A stretch of DNA of 64,000 nt from Roseovarius sp. THAF27 (GTDB taxonomy: Bacteria > Pseudomonadota > Alphaproteobacteria > Rhodobacterales > Rhodobacteraceae), in the NCBI RefSeq assembly GCF_009363655.1, contig NZ_CP045394.1, positions 1-64,000 of the forward strand, read 5' to 3'. The stretch's first letter is position 1; every line of letters starts with the position of its first letter. Below the pieces are notes generated by a model, which was not told the origin of the DNA, ran no database searches, and saw nothing but the letters and a program-made list of their open reading frames with translations. Shown piece after piece: positions 17,150 to 25,384 of the stretch. Both the position numbers and the translations under genes were made by a program.

Positions 17150-18117
17150 TGGCCCGAAATATCTTCAATCAGCCTCCAAAGGACGAGAAGGAGAGCGCGG
17201 CCCCCTCCCCTACCCCGCCAAAAGCGGCAAAACTGCCAGGATCTGTTGGCGGCTTGCGCGACTCTTTGCGCGAGATCACCGCGAATTCCATTCGGGACCT
17301 CGAGCCCGATCAGATTGATATGGATGGTCTGCGCGATCGGTTGGTGCTGGAGGATTCCAGTATTGATGAGTTGGCCGAAAGCATTCGCAAGCATGGGCAA
17401 CAAGTGCCAATTATGGTCCGTCCATCGACCCAACCGGACAGATACCGTATCATCTACGGCCGACGCAGACTTGCAGCAATCCGCATGGTCGGGGGAACGG
17501 TCAAGGCGATCGTTCGAACCTTGGATGACGACGCATCTCTGATCGCACAGGGCCAAGAGAACAACCTCCGACTAGACCCGTCTTTTATCGAGAAATCTCT
17601 TTTTATCAAAGAGATGCAGGAATCAGGTTACAAGCCAAACGTTATTCAGGATGCTCTAGGCTTAACACGGCAGGGCGTATCCAACCATCGCGTCGTCATA
17701 GAGCAACTGCCAGAAGGGCTTGTACAGCTGATCGGGCCGGCACATGGCATCGGACGACGGCAATGGGGTGACCTGGCCGCGTTCTCGAAAAAGATAGATC
17801 TGGTGAACACGGCCAAAGAGGCGATTGCCGCCCTGCCCGACGACACTCCAAGCGCGGAGAAGTTTCAGGCAGTCTACTCGGCTTGCTCGAACAAGGCGCG
17901 TAGCGACAAGAAGCAAGCTAACCGCGGCCTAACGTCCGTCGTCAAAGATGGGGACGGTAGCTCTGTGGGAACGCTGACAGTCGATCAAAAAACGATCGCC
18001 ATCAAGATCGCCAAGAAGGACAACCCAGAATTCGGCCGATGGCTCGAAGAGCGCGCGGAGGCAACGCTTTTGCAGCTTTTCGAACAGTGGCGGAATGAGA
18101 GCGGCTCTGGGTCCTAA
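17149..18117 (+). CDS. repB: ParB-type partition protein of repABC replicon
   Basis: Centromere-binding protein working with RepA. The 322 residues hold the ParB N-terminal box (IRKHGQQVPIMVRPS, YRIIYGRRRLAAIR, AQGQENNLRLDPSFIEKSLF) and a central HTH (IQDALGLTRQGVSNHRVV). The start ATG overlaps the repA stop. The two GTCCACCGCGGTGGAC palindromes downstream of repC are probable binding sites. Confidence 0.92.
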   Translation: MARNIFNQPPKDEKESAAPSPTPPKAAKLPGSVGGLRDSLREITANSIRDLEPDQIDMDGLRDRLVLEDSSIDELAESIRKHGQQVPIMVRPSTQPDRYRIIYGRRRLAAIRMVGGTVKAIVRTLDDDASLIAQGQENNLRLDPSFIEKSLFIKEMQESGYKPNVIQDALGLTRQGVSNHRVVIEQLPEGLVQLIGPAHGIGRRQWGDLAAFSKKIDLVNTAKEAIAALPDDTPSAEKFQAVYSACSNKARSDKKQANRGLTSVVKDGDGSSVGTLTVDQKTIAIKIAKKDNPEFGRWLEERAEATLLQLFEQWRNESGSGS

Positions 18118-18164
18118 CCCAAGCCACACAGAGTAACGCGAGCAGAGGAGAAAAGCGAAGACCA

Positions 18165-18219
18165 GAAAGAAAAGAGCCCCCCAAAGTTTCCCCTGGAGAG
18201 CCCTCATCATTCGATTAGC
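18165..18219 (-). ncRNA. Putative antisense countertranscribed RNA (incompatibility RNA)
   Basis: repABC plasmids encode a small antisense RNA between repB and repC that limits RepC synthesis. Here a strong minus-strand promoter starts RNA at about 18219; the T-rich stretch CTCTTTTCTTT (complement of 18166-18176) could end it, though a clear terminator stem is not evident. Extent is approximate. Confidence 0.5.
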
Positions 18220-18225
18220 ACTCAT

Positions 18226-18254
18226 GATGTAGCAACCTCCAGCAAACCGGTCAA
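18226..18254 (-). promoter_or_regulatory. Promoter of the repB-repC antisense RNA
   Basis: Minus-strand TTGACC (complement of 18249-18254), 17-base spacer, TACATC (complement of 18226-18231): a near-consensus sigma-70 promoter in the 239-base repB-repC gap and directed away from repC. Confidence 0.7.
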
Positions 18255-18356
18255 GAGTCACCGATTCGGTGGACGGATTTTTATTGCCTTTTCCTGAGCG
18301 AAATCTTGGGAAGCGACTGGGAAGTTGTGGGCCAAAACGGTCGTCGTGAACAAACC

Positions 18357-19412
18357 ATGGCATTTACAAAACTATCGATCGGAACCGCTGGTGCTGATGC
18401 ATCACGCGGTCCAATTTCTGCGGCCGAAACCGACATTTGGACCATCTTCAGGGCACTGAGAGATGCACGCAGCGTGTTCGGTCTACGTCCTGGCCATATC
18501 CAAACACTTCAAGCAATGCTCAGTTTCTTGAAACCAGGCCATGGCGAAACGGTTTTCGCGTCCAACAACTCGATTTGCCAGCGCGTCGGCGGTATCGACG
18601 AGCGGACCCTTCGCAGACACATCAACCGTTTCGTTGAACTCGGTTTCATCAAGCGCAATGACAGCTCGAACCGAAAGCGCTACCGCGTTCGCTCATCCCG
18701 CGGTCAATGCATTAGCTATGGACTGTCTCTAACCCCCCTCCTCCAACGCGCGAACGAGCTTGTCGCCATCGCACATGAGATGGAAAATAACCGGCGGGAT
18801 CGGATATTTGCCCGCAAACAGATCCTTACAAAGCTCGCCCATTTGGAAGAGCATGATCCCAGCAACACATTCATCAGCCACGCACGGAAAGCTCTACGCA
18901 GGAAGCTGAGCCTCCCTGAATACCACGCGCTACTCGCAGACACAGACAGAGAATGCCAGAGTTTACATACCCCAGATGACCCACCAGAAACTGTAGAATT
19001 GCCCGCCAATGACAGACAAACTGTCCGGCACCAATCTAAGTCTGAAGAAGAAAAAAAAGATTTAGATAGCAACATAGGCAATGAAGCTCTGAAACCAGAC
19101 TTGCTAACCTCAGTTTGCGATCAAGCGACGTCCTTCTCCACAGAGAGGCTTAGAGACTGGTTGGACATTGAAAACCATGCTCGAACACTTGCACCCATGA
19201 TGGGGATTCACCCAGATACATTCGAAAAAGCCAAGAATGCAGTAGGAGCTCAGAAAGCATCATGCGCGATCTTCATCATGCTACAACTTGGAAAACGCAT
19301 CAGGGACTTTGGAGCGTATTTTCACAGTATTACCTTGGGCCAACGTCAAGACCAGTTTGATCCAATGGCTTTGATCAAGCGTCTATCCAAAACTGCTATG
19401 CAAACCGCCTAG
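18357..19412 (+). CDS. repC: Replication initiator RepC
   Basis: Limiting initiator of repABC plasmids; the origin is usually inside this gene. From ATG 18357 it is 351 residues; an in-frame start at 18306 is possible. The N-terminal half has a winged-helix region (HIQTLQAMLSFLKPGHG, NNSICQRVGGIDERTLRRHI) and the C-terminal half the conserved block KASCAIFIMLQLGKRIR. Base composition falls sharply around 19010-19080 (run of A residues), where oriV would be expected. Confidence 0.92.
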   Translation: MAFTKLSIGTAGADASRGPISAAETDIWTIFRALRDARSVFGLRPGHIQTLQAMLSFLKPGHGETVFASNNSICQRVGGIDERTLRRHINRFVELGFIKRNDSSNRKRYRVRSSRGQCISYGLSLTPLLQRANELVAIAHEMENNRRDRIFARKQILTKLAHLEEHDPSNTFISHARKALRRKLSLPEYHALLADTDRECQSLHTPDDPPETVELPANDRQTVRHQSKSEEEKKDLDSNIGNEALKPDLLTSVCDQATSFSTERLRDWLDIENHARTLAPMMGIHPDTFEKAKNAVGAQKASCAIFIMLQLGKRIRDFGAYFHSITLGQRQDQFDPMALIKRLSKTAMQTA

Positions 19413-19413
19413 T

Positions 19414-19429
19414 GTCCACCGCGGTGGAC
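19414..19429. promoter_or_regulatory. parS-like palindrome, copy 1
   Basis: GTCCACCGCGGTGGAC, a perfect 16-bp palindrome one base after the repC stop. It has the 3-4-2-4-3 layout with central GC known for repABC parS sites (GTTnnnnGCnnnnAAC type, here GTC...GAC). The same 16 bases recur at 20570. Confidence 0.75.
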
Positions 19430-19446
19430 GTCTGACTGGCAACTAG

Positions 19447-20465
19447 TTGTGAACTCTCAGTAGGTTGTTCATCCGGTTCGGAGTTAGGCTGCAATCGCCA
19501 AACTCCAGCCGAGGACCCCGAAGGATGAACAACCCACATCAAGGTGCACGTCTCACTGTTCATAGTCGAGAGCTTATCGTCGCCCGCCATGCCGCAGGTC
19601 GGCCCGCCCGGCAGATCGCCGAGGAGTTCGGCGTGTCGGTGCGCACGATCCACAAATGGCTCCGACGATACCGGGAGGGCGGTCATGGCGCGCTCGGCAA
19701 TGGCGCAAGCGCGCCCGTTCGGCGCCCAGGGCGTCTCGGTGAGGCCCGGATCGCTCTGATCCTCGATCTGCGCCGCCGCTTCCGCATGGCGGCGGCGGTC
19801 ATCGCCGAGCGCCTCGGCCTGGCCCGCTCGACCGTCGCGCGGTGGCTGGCCCGTCATGGTGTCGGACGCCGCGCGGCGCTCGATCCGCCGCCACCCGTCC
19901 GGCGCTATCAGCGGGAGAGGCCGGGCGAACTGATCCATATCGACATCAAGAAGCTGGGTCGCTTCGACCGGCCGGGCCATCGCGTCACGGGGTCACGGAC
20001 GAAGGGATCGAGCCGCGGCGCCGGCTGGGACTTTGTCCATGTCGCCGTCGATGACGCGACCCGGCTGGCCTATGTCGAGGTCCTGCCCGACGAGCGGAAG
20101 GAGAGCGCCACCGCCTTTTTGGGCCGCGCGCGGGCCTGGTTCGCCGCGCGCGGCATCAAGGTCGAACGGGTGATGACCGACAACGGGTCATGCTACCGAT
20201 CGCGCCTCTTCCGCCAGATCCTCGACGCACACACCATCCGTCATATCCGGACCCGGCCCTACACGCCCAAAACCAACGGCAAGGCAGAACGCTTCATCCA
20301 GACCCTCATCCGCGACTGGGCCTACGGAGCGACCTACGCCTCCTCCGCTGCACGCAACTCCGACCTGACGCGATGGCTTGACTGGTTCAACCTTCGAAGA
20401 CCACACTCAGCCCTCAATGGCCAAGCTCCGACAATGGCTCTGAACAACCATATGAGAAGTCACAA
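19447..20465 (+). mobile_element. IS481-family insertion sequence
   Basis: A 1,019-bp element with imperfect terminal inverted repeats (TTGTGAACTCTCAG... and TTGTGACTTCTCAT...; later GGTTGTTCA in both). It is flanked by CTAG on both sides (19443-19446 and 20466-20469); CTAG is the known preferred target of IS481-type elements. It has inserted between two parS-like palindromes downstream of repC. The target copy supplies the stop codon of the transposase. Confidence 0.85.
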
Positions 20466-20469
20466 CTAG
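19525..20469 (+). CDS. IS481-family transposase
   Basis: DDE transposase of 314 residues. N-terminal HTH domains (ARQIAEEFGVSVRTIHKWLRR, then ERLGLARSTVARWL) precede the rve catalytic core: IHIDIKKLGRF (first Asp), ERVMTDNGSCYRS (second Asp) and YTPKTNGKAERFIQTL (Glu). A GAAGG site precedes ATG 19525. Its TAG stop (20467-20469) lies in the CTAG target duplication, outside the element proper, so another insertion site would give a different C-terminus. Confidence 0.93.
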   Translation: MNNPHQGARLTVHSRELIVARHAAGRPARQIAEEFGVSVRTIHKWLRRYREGGHGALGNGASAPVRRPGRLGEARIALILDLRRRFRMAAAVIAERLGLARSTVARWLARHGVGRRAALDPPPPVRRYQRERPGELIHIDIKKLGRFDRPGHRVTGSRTKGSSRGAGWDFVHVAVDDATRLAYVEVLPDERKESATAFLGRARAWFAARGIKVERVMTDNGSCYRSRLFRQILDAHTIRHIRTRPYTPKTNGKAERFIQTLIRDWAYGATYASSAARNSDLTRWLDWFNLRRPHSALNGQAPTMALNNHMRSHN

Positions 20470-20569
20470 TCCAATGACGCGTGGTCTCTCCACATGCATC
20501 AAAGCCAACGAGCCAAATTCCAATAGGCCGATACTGCGCGGTCATTCCATGTTCCTCCGTCCGGCCGAT

Positions 20570-20585
20570 GTCCACCGCGGTGGAC
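20570..20585. promoter_or_regulatory. parS-like palindrome, copy 2
   Basis: Second copy of GTCCACCGCGGTGGAC; here flanking T and A extend it to 18 bp. The spacing between copies without the IS481 is about 130 bases. Confidence 0.75.
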
Positions 20586-20609
20586 AGATCCGGCACCAAG
20601 TCTCACAAC

Positions 20610-21122
20610 TCACATGCGTGACAGCCGTTCTTCGTCATCCACCACTTCCAACGAACCTTCATTGTCAGTCCAGGCCCACAGGACGATGTTGAGGTCCGAC
20701 GACGACGCGCCCTTCGCAAAACTCTTGATCAGGAGCCCCGCAAACCGTTCTGCTATGAGGGCGCGTGCTAAATCCTGTGTCGGTACCAATTGGCCATCGA
20801 GCATCTTCATGCGCCATGCAGGGTCGGCAAGCATCGCCTCGGTCGCGCCATACCGGTCAAGTCCGTCCTGATGGCGGGTATCGAAAATAGGCCCAAGGTC
20901 GGCCTTGTAGGACACCAGGATCGTGGGTTGCAGGCTGCCGACCTGGTTGGCTTCTCGGAGAGCAGTCGTGGGATCCAGCGAGGTGTAGAGGGCAGGGGTG
21001 CCCTTTGCGTTAAAGCGCCCTCCATAGAGTTCAGCGCCTCGTCCGGACAGAGGTTCACGCGCATAGACCGGGTTCAGGGCGCGATAGAGTGGCCCTGTGT
21101 AGTGCCCATCTTTCAGCGGCAT
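20610..21122 (-). CDS. RES-domain toxin
   Basis: RES toxins are ADP-ribosyltransferase-fold enzymes that destroy NAD+ (or modify a metabolic enzyme) and stop growth when free of their antitoxin. The 170 residues show the family marks: LYRALNPVYAREPLSGRGA, ELYGGRFNAKGTPALYTS (the R, G and Y-S positions) and TALREANQ (the conserved Glu). Its ATG overlaps the antitoxin stop (ATGA at 21122). Confidence 0.9.
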   Translation of the reverse strand: MPLKDGHYTGPLYRALNPVYAREPLSGRGAELYGGRFNAKGTPALYTSLDPTTALREANQVGSLQPTILVSYKADLGPIFDTRHQDGLDRYGATEAMLADPAWRMKMLDGQLVPTQDLARALIAERFAGLLIKSFAKGASSSDLNIVLWAWTDNEGSLEVVDDEERLSRM

Positions 21123-21472
21123 CAGGCAAAGACGCCCGCATCGACCGCATCGATGTATTCCAGAACTTGCTGAGCTCTGCCTTCCTGCACCAGCTGCATG
21201 GCTGTCCGGCCATCAAAGCCGGGCAGGGGCTCTGACCGGTACCATGCATAGGCCATCAGTTCCGAGCCGAAGCGGGGCTCGACTTTGTTCAGCACCTCTA
21301 CCAATTCGCGCAGACGGCGCTGCGTCTTGTCCGAACCGATGCGGGCTCGCCTCTGCAACGCGTCTTTGCCCAAACCGACTGTCAATGCGATCTCTTCTGC
21401 TGACGTGCGTAGCACCGCGGCGATCTTGCGCGGTTCGAATTGCCCAGCTTCAGCAAAGTTCGTGATGTGCAT
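21122..21472 (-). CDS. Xre/MbcA/ParS-type antitoxin (DUF2384)
   Basis: Neutralises the RES toxin and represses the operon. The 116 residues have an N-terminal HTH (PRKIAAVLRTSAEEIALTVGL) and the C-terminal MbcA/ParS toxin-binding domain (ELMAYAWYRSEPLPGFDGRTA, LVQEGRAQQVLEYIDAVDAG) with its typical closing. Encoded first in the pair, with a near-consensus promoter and a dyad just upstream. Confidence 0.9.
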   Translation of the reverse strand: MHITNFAEAGQFEPRKIAAVLRTSAEEIALTVGLGKDALQRRARIGSDKTQRRLRELVEVLNKVEPRFGSELMAYAWYRSEPLPGFDGRTAMQLVQEGRAQQVLEYIDAVDAGVFA

Positions 21473-21491
21473 GATCTATGCTCCCACAGTG

Positions 21492-21530
21492 ATACTGACG
21501 GTATATAACGACAGTATTGCTGAATTTCAA
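21492..21530 (-). promoter_or_regulatory. Promoter and operator of the RES/Xre toxin-antitoxin pair
   Basis: Minus-strand TTGAAA (complement of 21525-21530), 17-base spacer, TATATA (21502-21507). ATACTGACG (21492-21500) and CGACAGTAT (21509-21517) form a dyad over the -10, suited to autorepression by the antitoxin. Confidence 0.7.
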
Positions 21531-21932
21531 GCTGTCAGGAGGTGCTGTGCCTTCGTTTCCCATGCTAATCCGTAACGCTGCATTCCTCTGAACGCCGGAA
21601 ATTCTGATTTTTGGGCCTGAAAAGTCGCAGTAGGCGCGTTTTTTGCCGATCGAGAACGTCAGATAAGTTATTTATAATAAGCCAAAGACTACTGCGGTCG
21701 GGCTGGGGTTGCCGATATACCTTGCCGATCTTGGACCCCAACCGGCACTGACTGCATGAAGTCCTTGGGAACCGCGGTGGTGTCGGACCCTTGTCAGTTT
21801 CCACCGTCCAGTTGGCGGTTGGAAAGTGAAAGTTTTCTTCGTGTTTTGTGACTGACGGATGAGGGCCTTTGGGGTCCCTCAGATGGGTCCGGGCCGGGTT
21901 CCGGTCTGTTTTTCCGGATGAAGGGCATTCCC
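21531..21932. other. Non-coding stretch between the toxin-antitoxin pair and the next operon
   Basis: About 400 bases without a supported gene. A minus-strand open frame across it lacks a ribosome site and overlaps the real gene at 21933. Near 21855-21905 GC-rich inverted segments (GAGGG...CCCTC, CCGG...CCGG) precede the downstream start and may be leader structure. Confidence 0.4.
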
Positions 21933-22403
21933 ATGCAAACAGGTGTCTTGCGCGTGTTGCGCGCGACCGCTGCCTCTTGGTGGCGGCATAGAGAGCTGTG
22001 CCGAGCCGGTCAGACAGGGCTGGCACGGAAGCTTGAGCGGAAAGCCGTTCTCCGCGATCTCGGCTATCTCAGGCAGGCGGCGTCATTGCCAAACGCGCAT
22101 GTGATCTGCGGGGAGGGTGGGACATTCCTCCATCTCGGTTGGACCACCGTGTCGACCTTCGCGCCGATCGAGCGCTTTCCCTTGGCCGCTCTAGCGGTCG
22201 CACGAGGCACGCCGTTCATCGATATCCGACCCGTCACCGATGGCATCGCCTTCGCGAACCTGCCCCGTGTGACACGAGACGGATCGGTCGAACCTGACCC
22301 TTGCGCTCTTGGCCGGGCTGTCTCGCTGACCACCTACATCGACATGGTCGAAGCCCTCGGTGCCAGGATCGCCAACGATCCGCGCCCCCGCCAGTCAACC
22401 TGA
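21933..22403 (+). CDS. Conserved hypothetical protein upstream of ardC-like gene
   Basis: A 156-residue protein from ATG 21933, preceded by GAAGGGCATTCCC. It begins basic and helical (QTGVLRVLRATAASWWRHRELCRAG) and continues with alpha/beta-like sequence. I do not recognise a domain. It is 40 bases upstream of the ArdC-like gene, same strand, and probably co-transcribed as the first gene of the plasmid maintenance region. Confidence 0.6.
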   Translation: MQTGVLRVLRATAASWWRHRELCRAGQTGLARKLERKAVLRDLGYLRQAASLPNAHVICGEGGTFLHLGWTTVSTFAPIERFPLAALAVARGTPFIDIRPVTDGIAFANLPRVTRDGSVEPDPCALGRAVSLTTYIDMVEALGARIANDPRPRQST

Positions 22404-22443
22404 TCACCATTCCCTCTCACCCACACACGAAAGGACGCCAGCC

Positions 22444-23382
22444 ATGGCCCGATCCCGCATGCCAAAATTCGATGCCTCCGAGGTCATCACAAACGAAATC
22501 ATCCGCATCATCGAGCGCGGCGTTCTGCCGTGGCGCAAGCCCTGGACCGCAGGCGGCAGCTCCCGCCCCCTGCGCGTGGGGGGTGAGCCCTACCAAGGGG
22601 TCAACAACTTCCTGCTGACCATGCGCACCGTGATGGCGGGCCACAGCTCGCCCTTCTGGATGACGCTGCCGCAAGCCAATGCGTTGGATGCGAAGGTCCG
22701 CAAGGGCGAGAAGTCCTCTGTCGTCGTCTATTACGGTCAAAGCCGGAAAGACGCCGGCGGCGAGGACGACCGCAGCGACGGGGATAATCACTCCGAGGAA
22801 GCCCGCATCTTCCGCTTCCAAAAATCCTACCGCGTGTTCAATTCCTGCCAGATCGAGGGCCTGCCCGACAGCTTCTATCCAGACCCGGAGCCCGCGCCCG
22901 AGCACCCGCCGTCCGAGCCCATCCCGCATATGCAGGCGTTCTTCGACGCGATCGACATCACGACCGTCTTCACGGGCACGGAAGCCTATTATCTGCCACC
23001 CGTGGACAAGGTCTACATGCCGTCGATCACCCGGTTCCACGATCCGCGCAATTTCTACGGGGTCTGGGCGCATGAGCTGGCCCATGCCACGAAAGCCCCC
23101 CATCGACTGAACCGCGATTTCGGGCTCTCGCAGTTCGGCGACACCTCCTACGCGCGCGAGGAGATCGTCGCGGAACTGACCTCGGTGTTCTTGGGTCAGA
23201 CGCTCGGCTTCACGGCCCATACGCTCGAGATGAATGCCGCCTATCTCCACAACTGGTTGCGCGTTCTTCGGTCGGACAAGGGTGCGATCTTCCGGCACGC
23301 CGCGGATGCGCAGCGTGCCTGTGATTACCTGATCGCCAGATCGGAGGCGGGTAGTGCAAGGGAGGGCGCCGAGGCCGCCTGA
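22444..23382 (+). CDS. ArdC-like antirestriction protein (ssDNA-binding plus zincin metallopeptidase)
   Basis: ArdC proteins protect incoming single-stranded plasmid DNA from restriction. The 312-residue protein has the N-terminal ArdC/ssDNA-binding domain (ITNEIIRIIERGVLPWRKPW, NNFLLTMRTV, GEKSSVVVYYGQ) and a C-terminal metallopeptidase-like domain with FYGVWAHELAHATKAPHR, the HExxH zinc site at about 209-213, and a distal Glu in REEIVAELTSVFLGQTLG. Start ATG 22444 follows GAAAGGACGCC. Typical of leading regions of conjugative plasmids. Confidence 0.88.
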   Translation: MARSRMPKFDASEVITNEIIRIIERGVLPWRKPWTAGGSSRPLRVGGEPYQGVNNFLLTMRTVMAGHSSPFWMTLPQANALDAKVRKGEKSSVVVYYGQSRKDAGGEDDRSDGDNHSEEARIFRFQKSYRVFNSCQIEGLPDSFYPDPEPAPEHPPSEPIPHMQAFFDAIDITTVFTGTEAYYLPPVDKVYMPSITRFHDPRNFYGVWAHELAHATKAPHRLNRDFGLSQFGDTSYAREEIVAELTSVFLGQTLGFTAHTLEMNAAYLHNWLRVLRSDKGAIFRHAADAQRACDYLIARSEAGSAREGAEAA

Positions 23383-23399
23383 CCACAGGGAGAACGGAG

Positions 23400-23615
23400 A
23401 TGCCCATGTCACGTAAGGAACCCAAGACGCTGCGGGTGGCCTGCTTCAACGACGGCCGCCGCAAGATCATCACCTTCAAACGCGGTGCCTATTGGTGGAG
23501 CCCGTCCGAGGGTGCCTATCCGCTCTCGGCGGCACTTGAGAGCATCAAGGAACAAGGCGGTTGGATCGAAACCATCCCCAACCCGAATTACAGACCCAAG
23601 GGGCTGTTCGGGTAG
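23400..23615 (+). CDS. Small conserved hypothetical protein
   Basis: 71 residues with GGGAGAACGGAG upstream; ATG 23406 is an alternative start. The middle is beta-rich and aromatic (RRKIITFKRGAYWWSPSEGA) and the end is basic. No family recognised. It lies 17 bases after the ArdC-like gene and is probably in the same transcript. Confidence 0.6.
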   Translation: MPMSRKEPKTLRVACFNDGRRKIITFKRGAYWWSPSEGAYPLSAALESIKEQGGWIETIPNPNYRPKGLFG

Positions 23616-23654
23616 GGCGCCTTCTGCTTTGTTCCTCCGCCCCGCGGAAAAGAA

Positions 23655-23666
23655 AAAGCAGGCTTT
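23655..23666. repeat. AAAGC-AG-GCTTT leader hairpin (family member)
   Basis: Perfect 5-base arms 36 bases before the DUF3768 start. Closely similar hairpins precede the genes at 30489 and 35197, and a related one the gene at 25713. Confidence 0.55.
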
Positions 23667-23996
23667 GGGAAGGGTGTTTCAACTTCTCAACGGAGAGCCC
23701 TATGACCATCACCGCACAACCCCAGACAGACCGCCCGGATCCGAGTGTGATCGCAGCGCAGAACGACGCGTTTCGCAAGTTTGCGTGCCTCGGGGTGCCG
23801 CCGGTGCAGCCCATACAGGGCCGGATGCATGTCACCCGCTCGCTAATGGAGGCTGGCGACGGCTTCATGGCCGAGGCGGTGAAGGCAACTGGCGAGTTTG
23901 CCATGTTCGAGCCTGAGAATGACCCTGAAGGCTGGCACGATTTCGGGGCGGTCGAGATCCGGGGCGAGACCGTGTTCTGGAAAATTGACCTGCATG

Positions 23997-24244
23997 AGGA
24001 AATTACATTTTCAAGTCCTTTTCGTTTAGTGCAACGCTGGTTTGGCTCCTCAAATATGCTCACTCCAGTGGCATCGACTTGCATACGGTGGGCGTGCTGC
24101 CCGAACCAAATTTCCGTTCACGTTCCCGGAATGGAGCCGCCTTGGTTGGGACCAAACTTCTACAGGGTTTGTGAAGACCATCAATCTTCTCGGTCACTCA
24201 ACCATCCGGCGTTGCGCGTTATTCTGAAGTTTCAGTATCCCGTA
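23997..24244 (-). ncRNA. Putative bridge (seeker) RNA region of the IS110 element
   Basis: The 248 bases between the transposase stop and the element end are non-coding. In IS110-family elements the long non-coding end encodes the RNA that pairs with donor and target DNA; in the IS1111 group it lies downstream of the transposase. The assignment rests on layout alone; no folding was done. Confidence 0.4.
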
Positions 24245-25384
24245 TTACACCTCCGCCTTCAGAACCGCGCCAGACGGGACAAGTCCCGTTTCCACATATC
24301 GCCACAAAGCCACGATGAGCTTGCGGGCAAGAGCCACAATGGCGACTTTCTTTCTCACCCCTGGGCGTTCAGCAGTGTATTTTCTGAACCAGCGCGCGAG
24401 TGCGCTTTGTGGCTGATACCGCAGCCAGCACCACGCCAGCTCGATCCCGAGGGTTCGCGCCGGTCGATTGCCAGCTTTGCTGATCCCTTGGCTTCGTTCC
24501 ACGTCACCGCTGGAATAGGGGCTGGGCGTCAGACCAAGATAGGAAGACAGGTGCCGCCTGTTCTTGAACTCTCGCCCGAACACCTCTGCGGACAAGAGCA
24601 TCGCACTGTGTCGTCCAACACCGCGAAGCCCTTCGAGCAGCACTGCCTTTTCGTGCTCGGGGAACTGTTCAGATTCAGCTGCAAGAGCTTCGTCGCGTTC
24701 CTCGGCCAGAGCCTTGATCATCTTGTTCGTCAGTTCCAAGCGTTCGAAAGATCGCACGATCTCGCGCATGAGCTGATCGGGGAAAGGGCGGCCATCGGCA
24801 GTTTCGAGGCCCTCCAGTTTCTTGCGCCATGTGACCATCGCTGGATTGATATGCCGGACGCCTTGCAGGGCGAGGAGGGCACGAATGCGATTGATGTGGC
24901 CAGTGCGCTCGCTCATCAGCCTCTTGCGCTCTCGATGGAAGCGTTTGGCGTCTTCTTCAGCAACGGTCGGGACGCGCACAGTGCGGAATGCCTTTCGATC
25001 ACCGAAACAGTAGTTCTTCAGCAGAACGACCATGCCTTCGGCGTCGACGCGATCCGTTTTGACCCGGCGCGCTTTGCGGTTCACGAGAAAGCTGGTCGGA
25101 TCCACAACCAAAGTCTCGATCCCTTCGTTGGACAGCAGCCTCTGCAGCCAGAAACCATCGTATCCAGTTTCGAAGCAAACGATCGGCCGCTGATCAGGCC
25201 CGCAAAGCTCAATCGCCTCCGCAACGGTCGCTCGAACCAGATCAATCAGTCCTGCCGTATCAAACCCGTCCAAACGCACGGATTTGATCTTGGCCAACTG
25301 CGGCGCATCAAGCGCCACAAGCCATTTCGATTTGCTCAGATCAATGGCGACAAAGCAGGTTGCCGCAATGGTTGGCGTCATCAT
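24245..25384 (-). CDS. IS110-family DEDD recombinase/transposase
   Basis: A 379-residue protein. The N-terminal RuvC-like DEDD domain shows CFVAIDLSKSKWLVAL (Asp), IVCFETGYDGFWLQRLL (Glu) and KTDRVDAEGMVVLL (Asp-Asp). The C-terminal Tnp-IS116/110 part has LLEGLRGVGRHSAMLLSAE and SYLGLTPSPYSSGDVERSQG followed by the catalytic-Ser region. AGGAG precedes the ATG at 25384. It looks intact, unlike the copy at 54805. Confidence 0.92.
   Translation of the reverse strand: MMTPTIAATCFVAIDLSKSKWLVALDAPQLAKIKSVRLDGFDTAGLIDLVRATVAEAIELCGPDQRPIVCFETGYDGFWLQRLLSNEGIETLVVDPTSFLVNRKARRVKTDRVDAEGMVVLLKNYCFGDRKAFRTVRVPTVAEEDAKRFHRERKRLMSERTGHINRIRALLALQGVRHINPAMVTWRKKLEGLETADGRPFPDQLMREIVRSFERLELTNKMIKALAEERDEALAAESEQFPEHEKAVLLEGLRGVGRHSAMLLSAEVFGREFKNRRHLSSYLGLTPSPYSSGDVERSQGISKAGNRPARTLGIELAWCWLRYQPQSALARWFRKYTAERPGVRKKVAIVALARKLIVALWRYVETGLVPSGAVLKAEV

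Noticed and set aside
18160..18225. A clear rho-independent terminator for the antisense RNA
   Set aside because: No adequate stem found before the T-rich stretch; only the promoter is well supported.
21565..22026. A 153-codon minus-strand frame in the gap after the RES/Xre pair
   Set aside because: Low-complexity, basic composition, no ribosome site, overlaps the better supported gene at 21933.
22417..23412. A 331-codon minus-strand frame
   Set aside because: Antisense of the ArdC-like gene with its HExxH motif.
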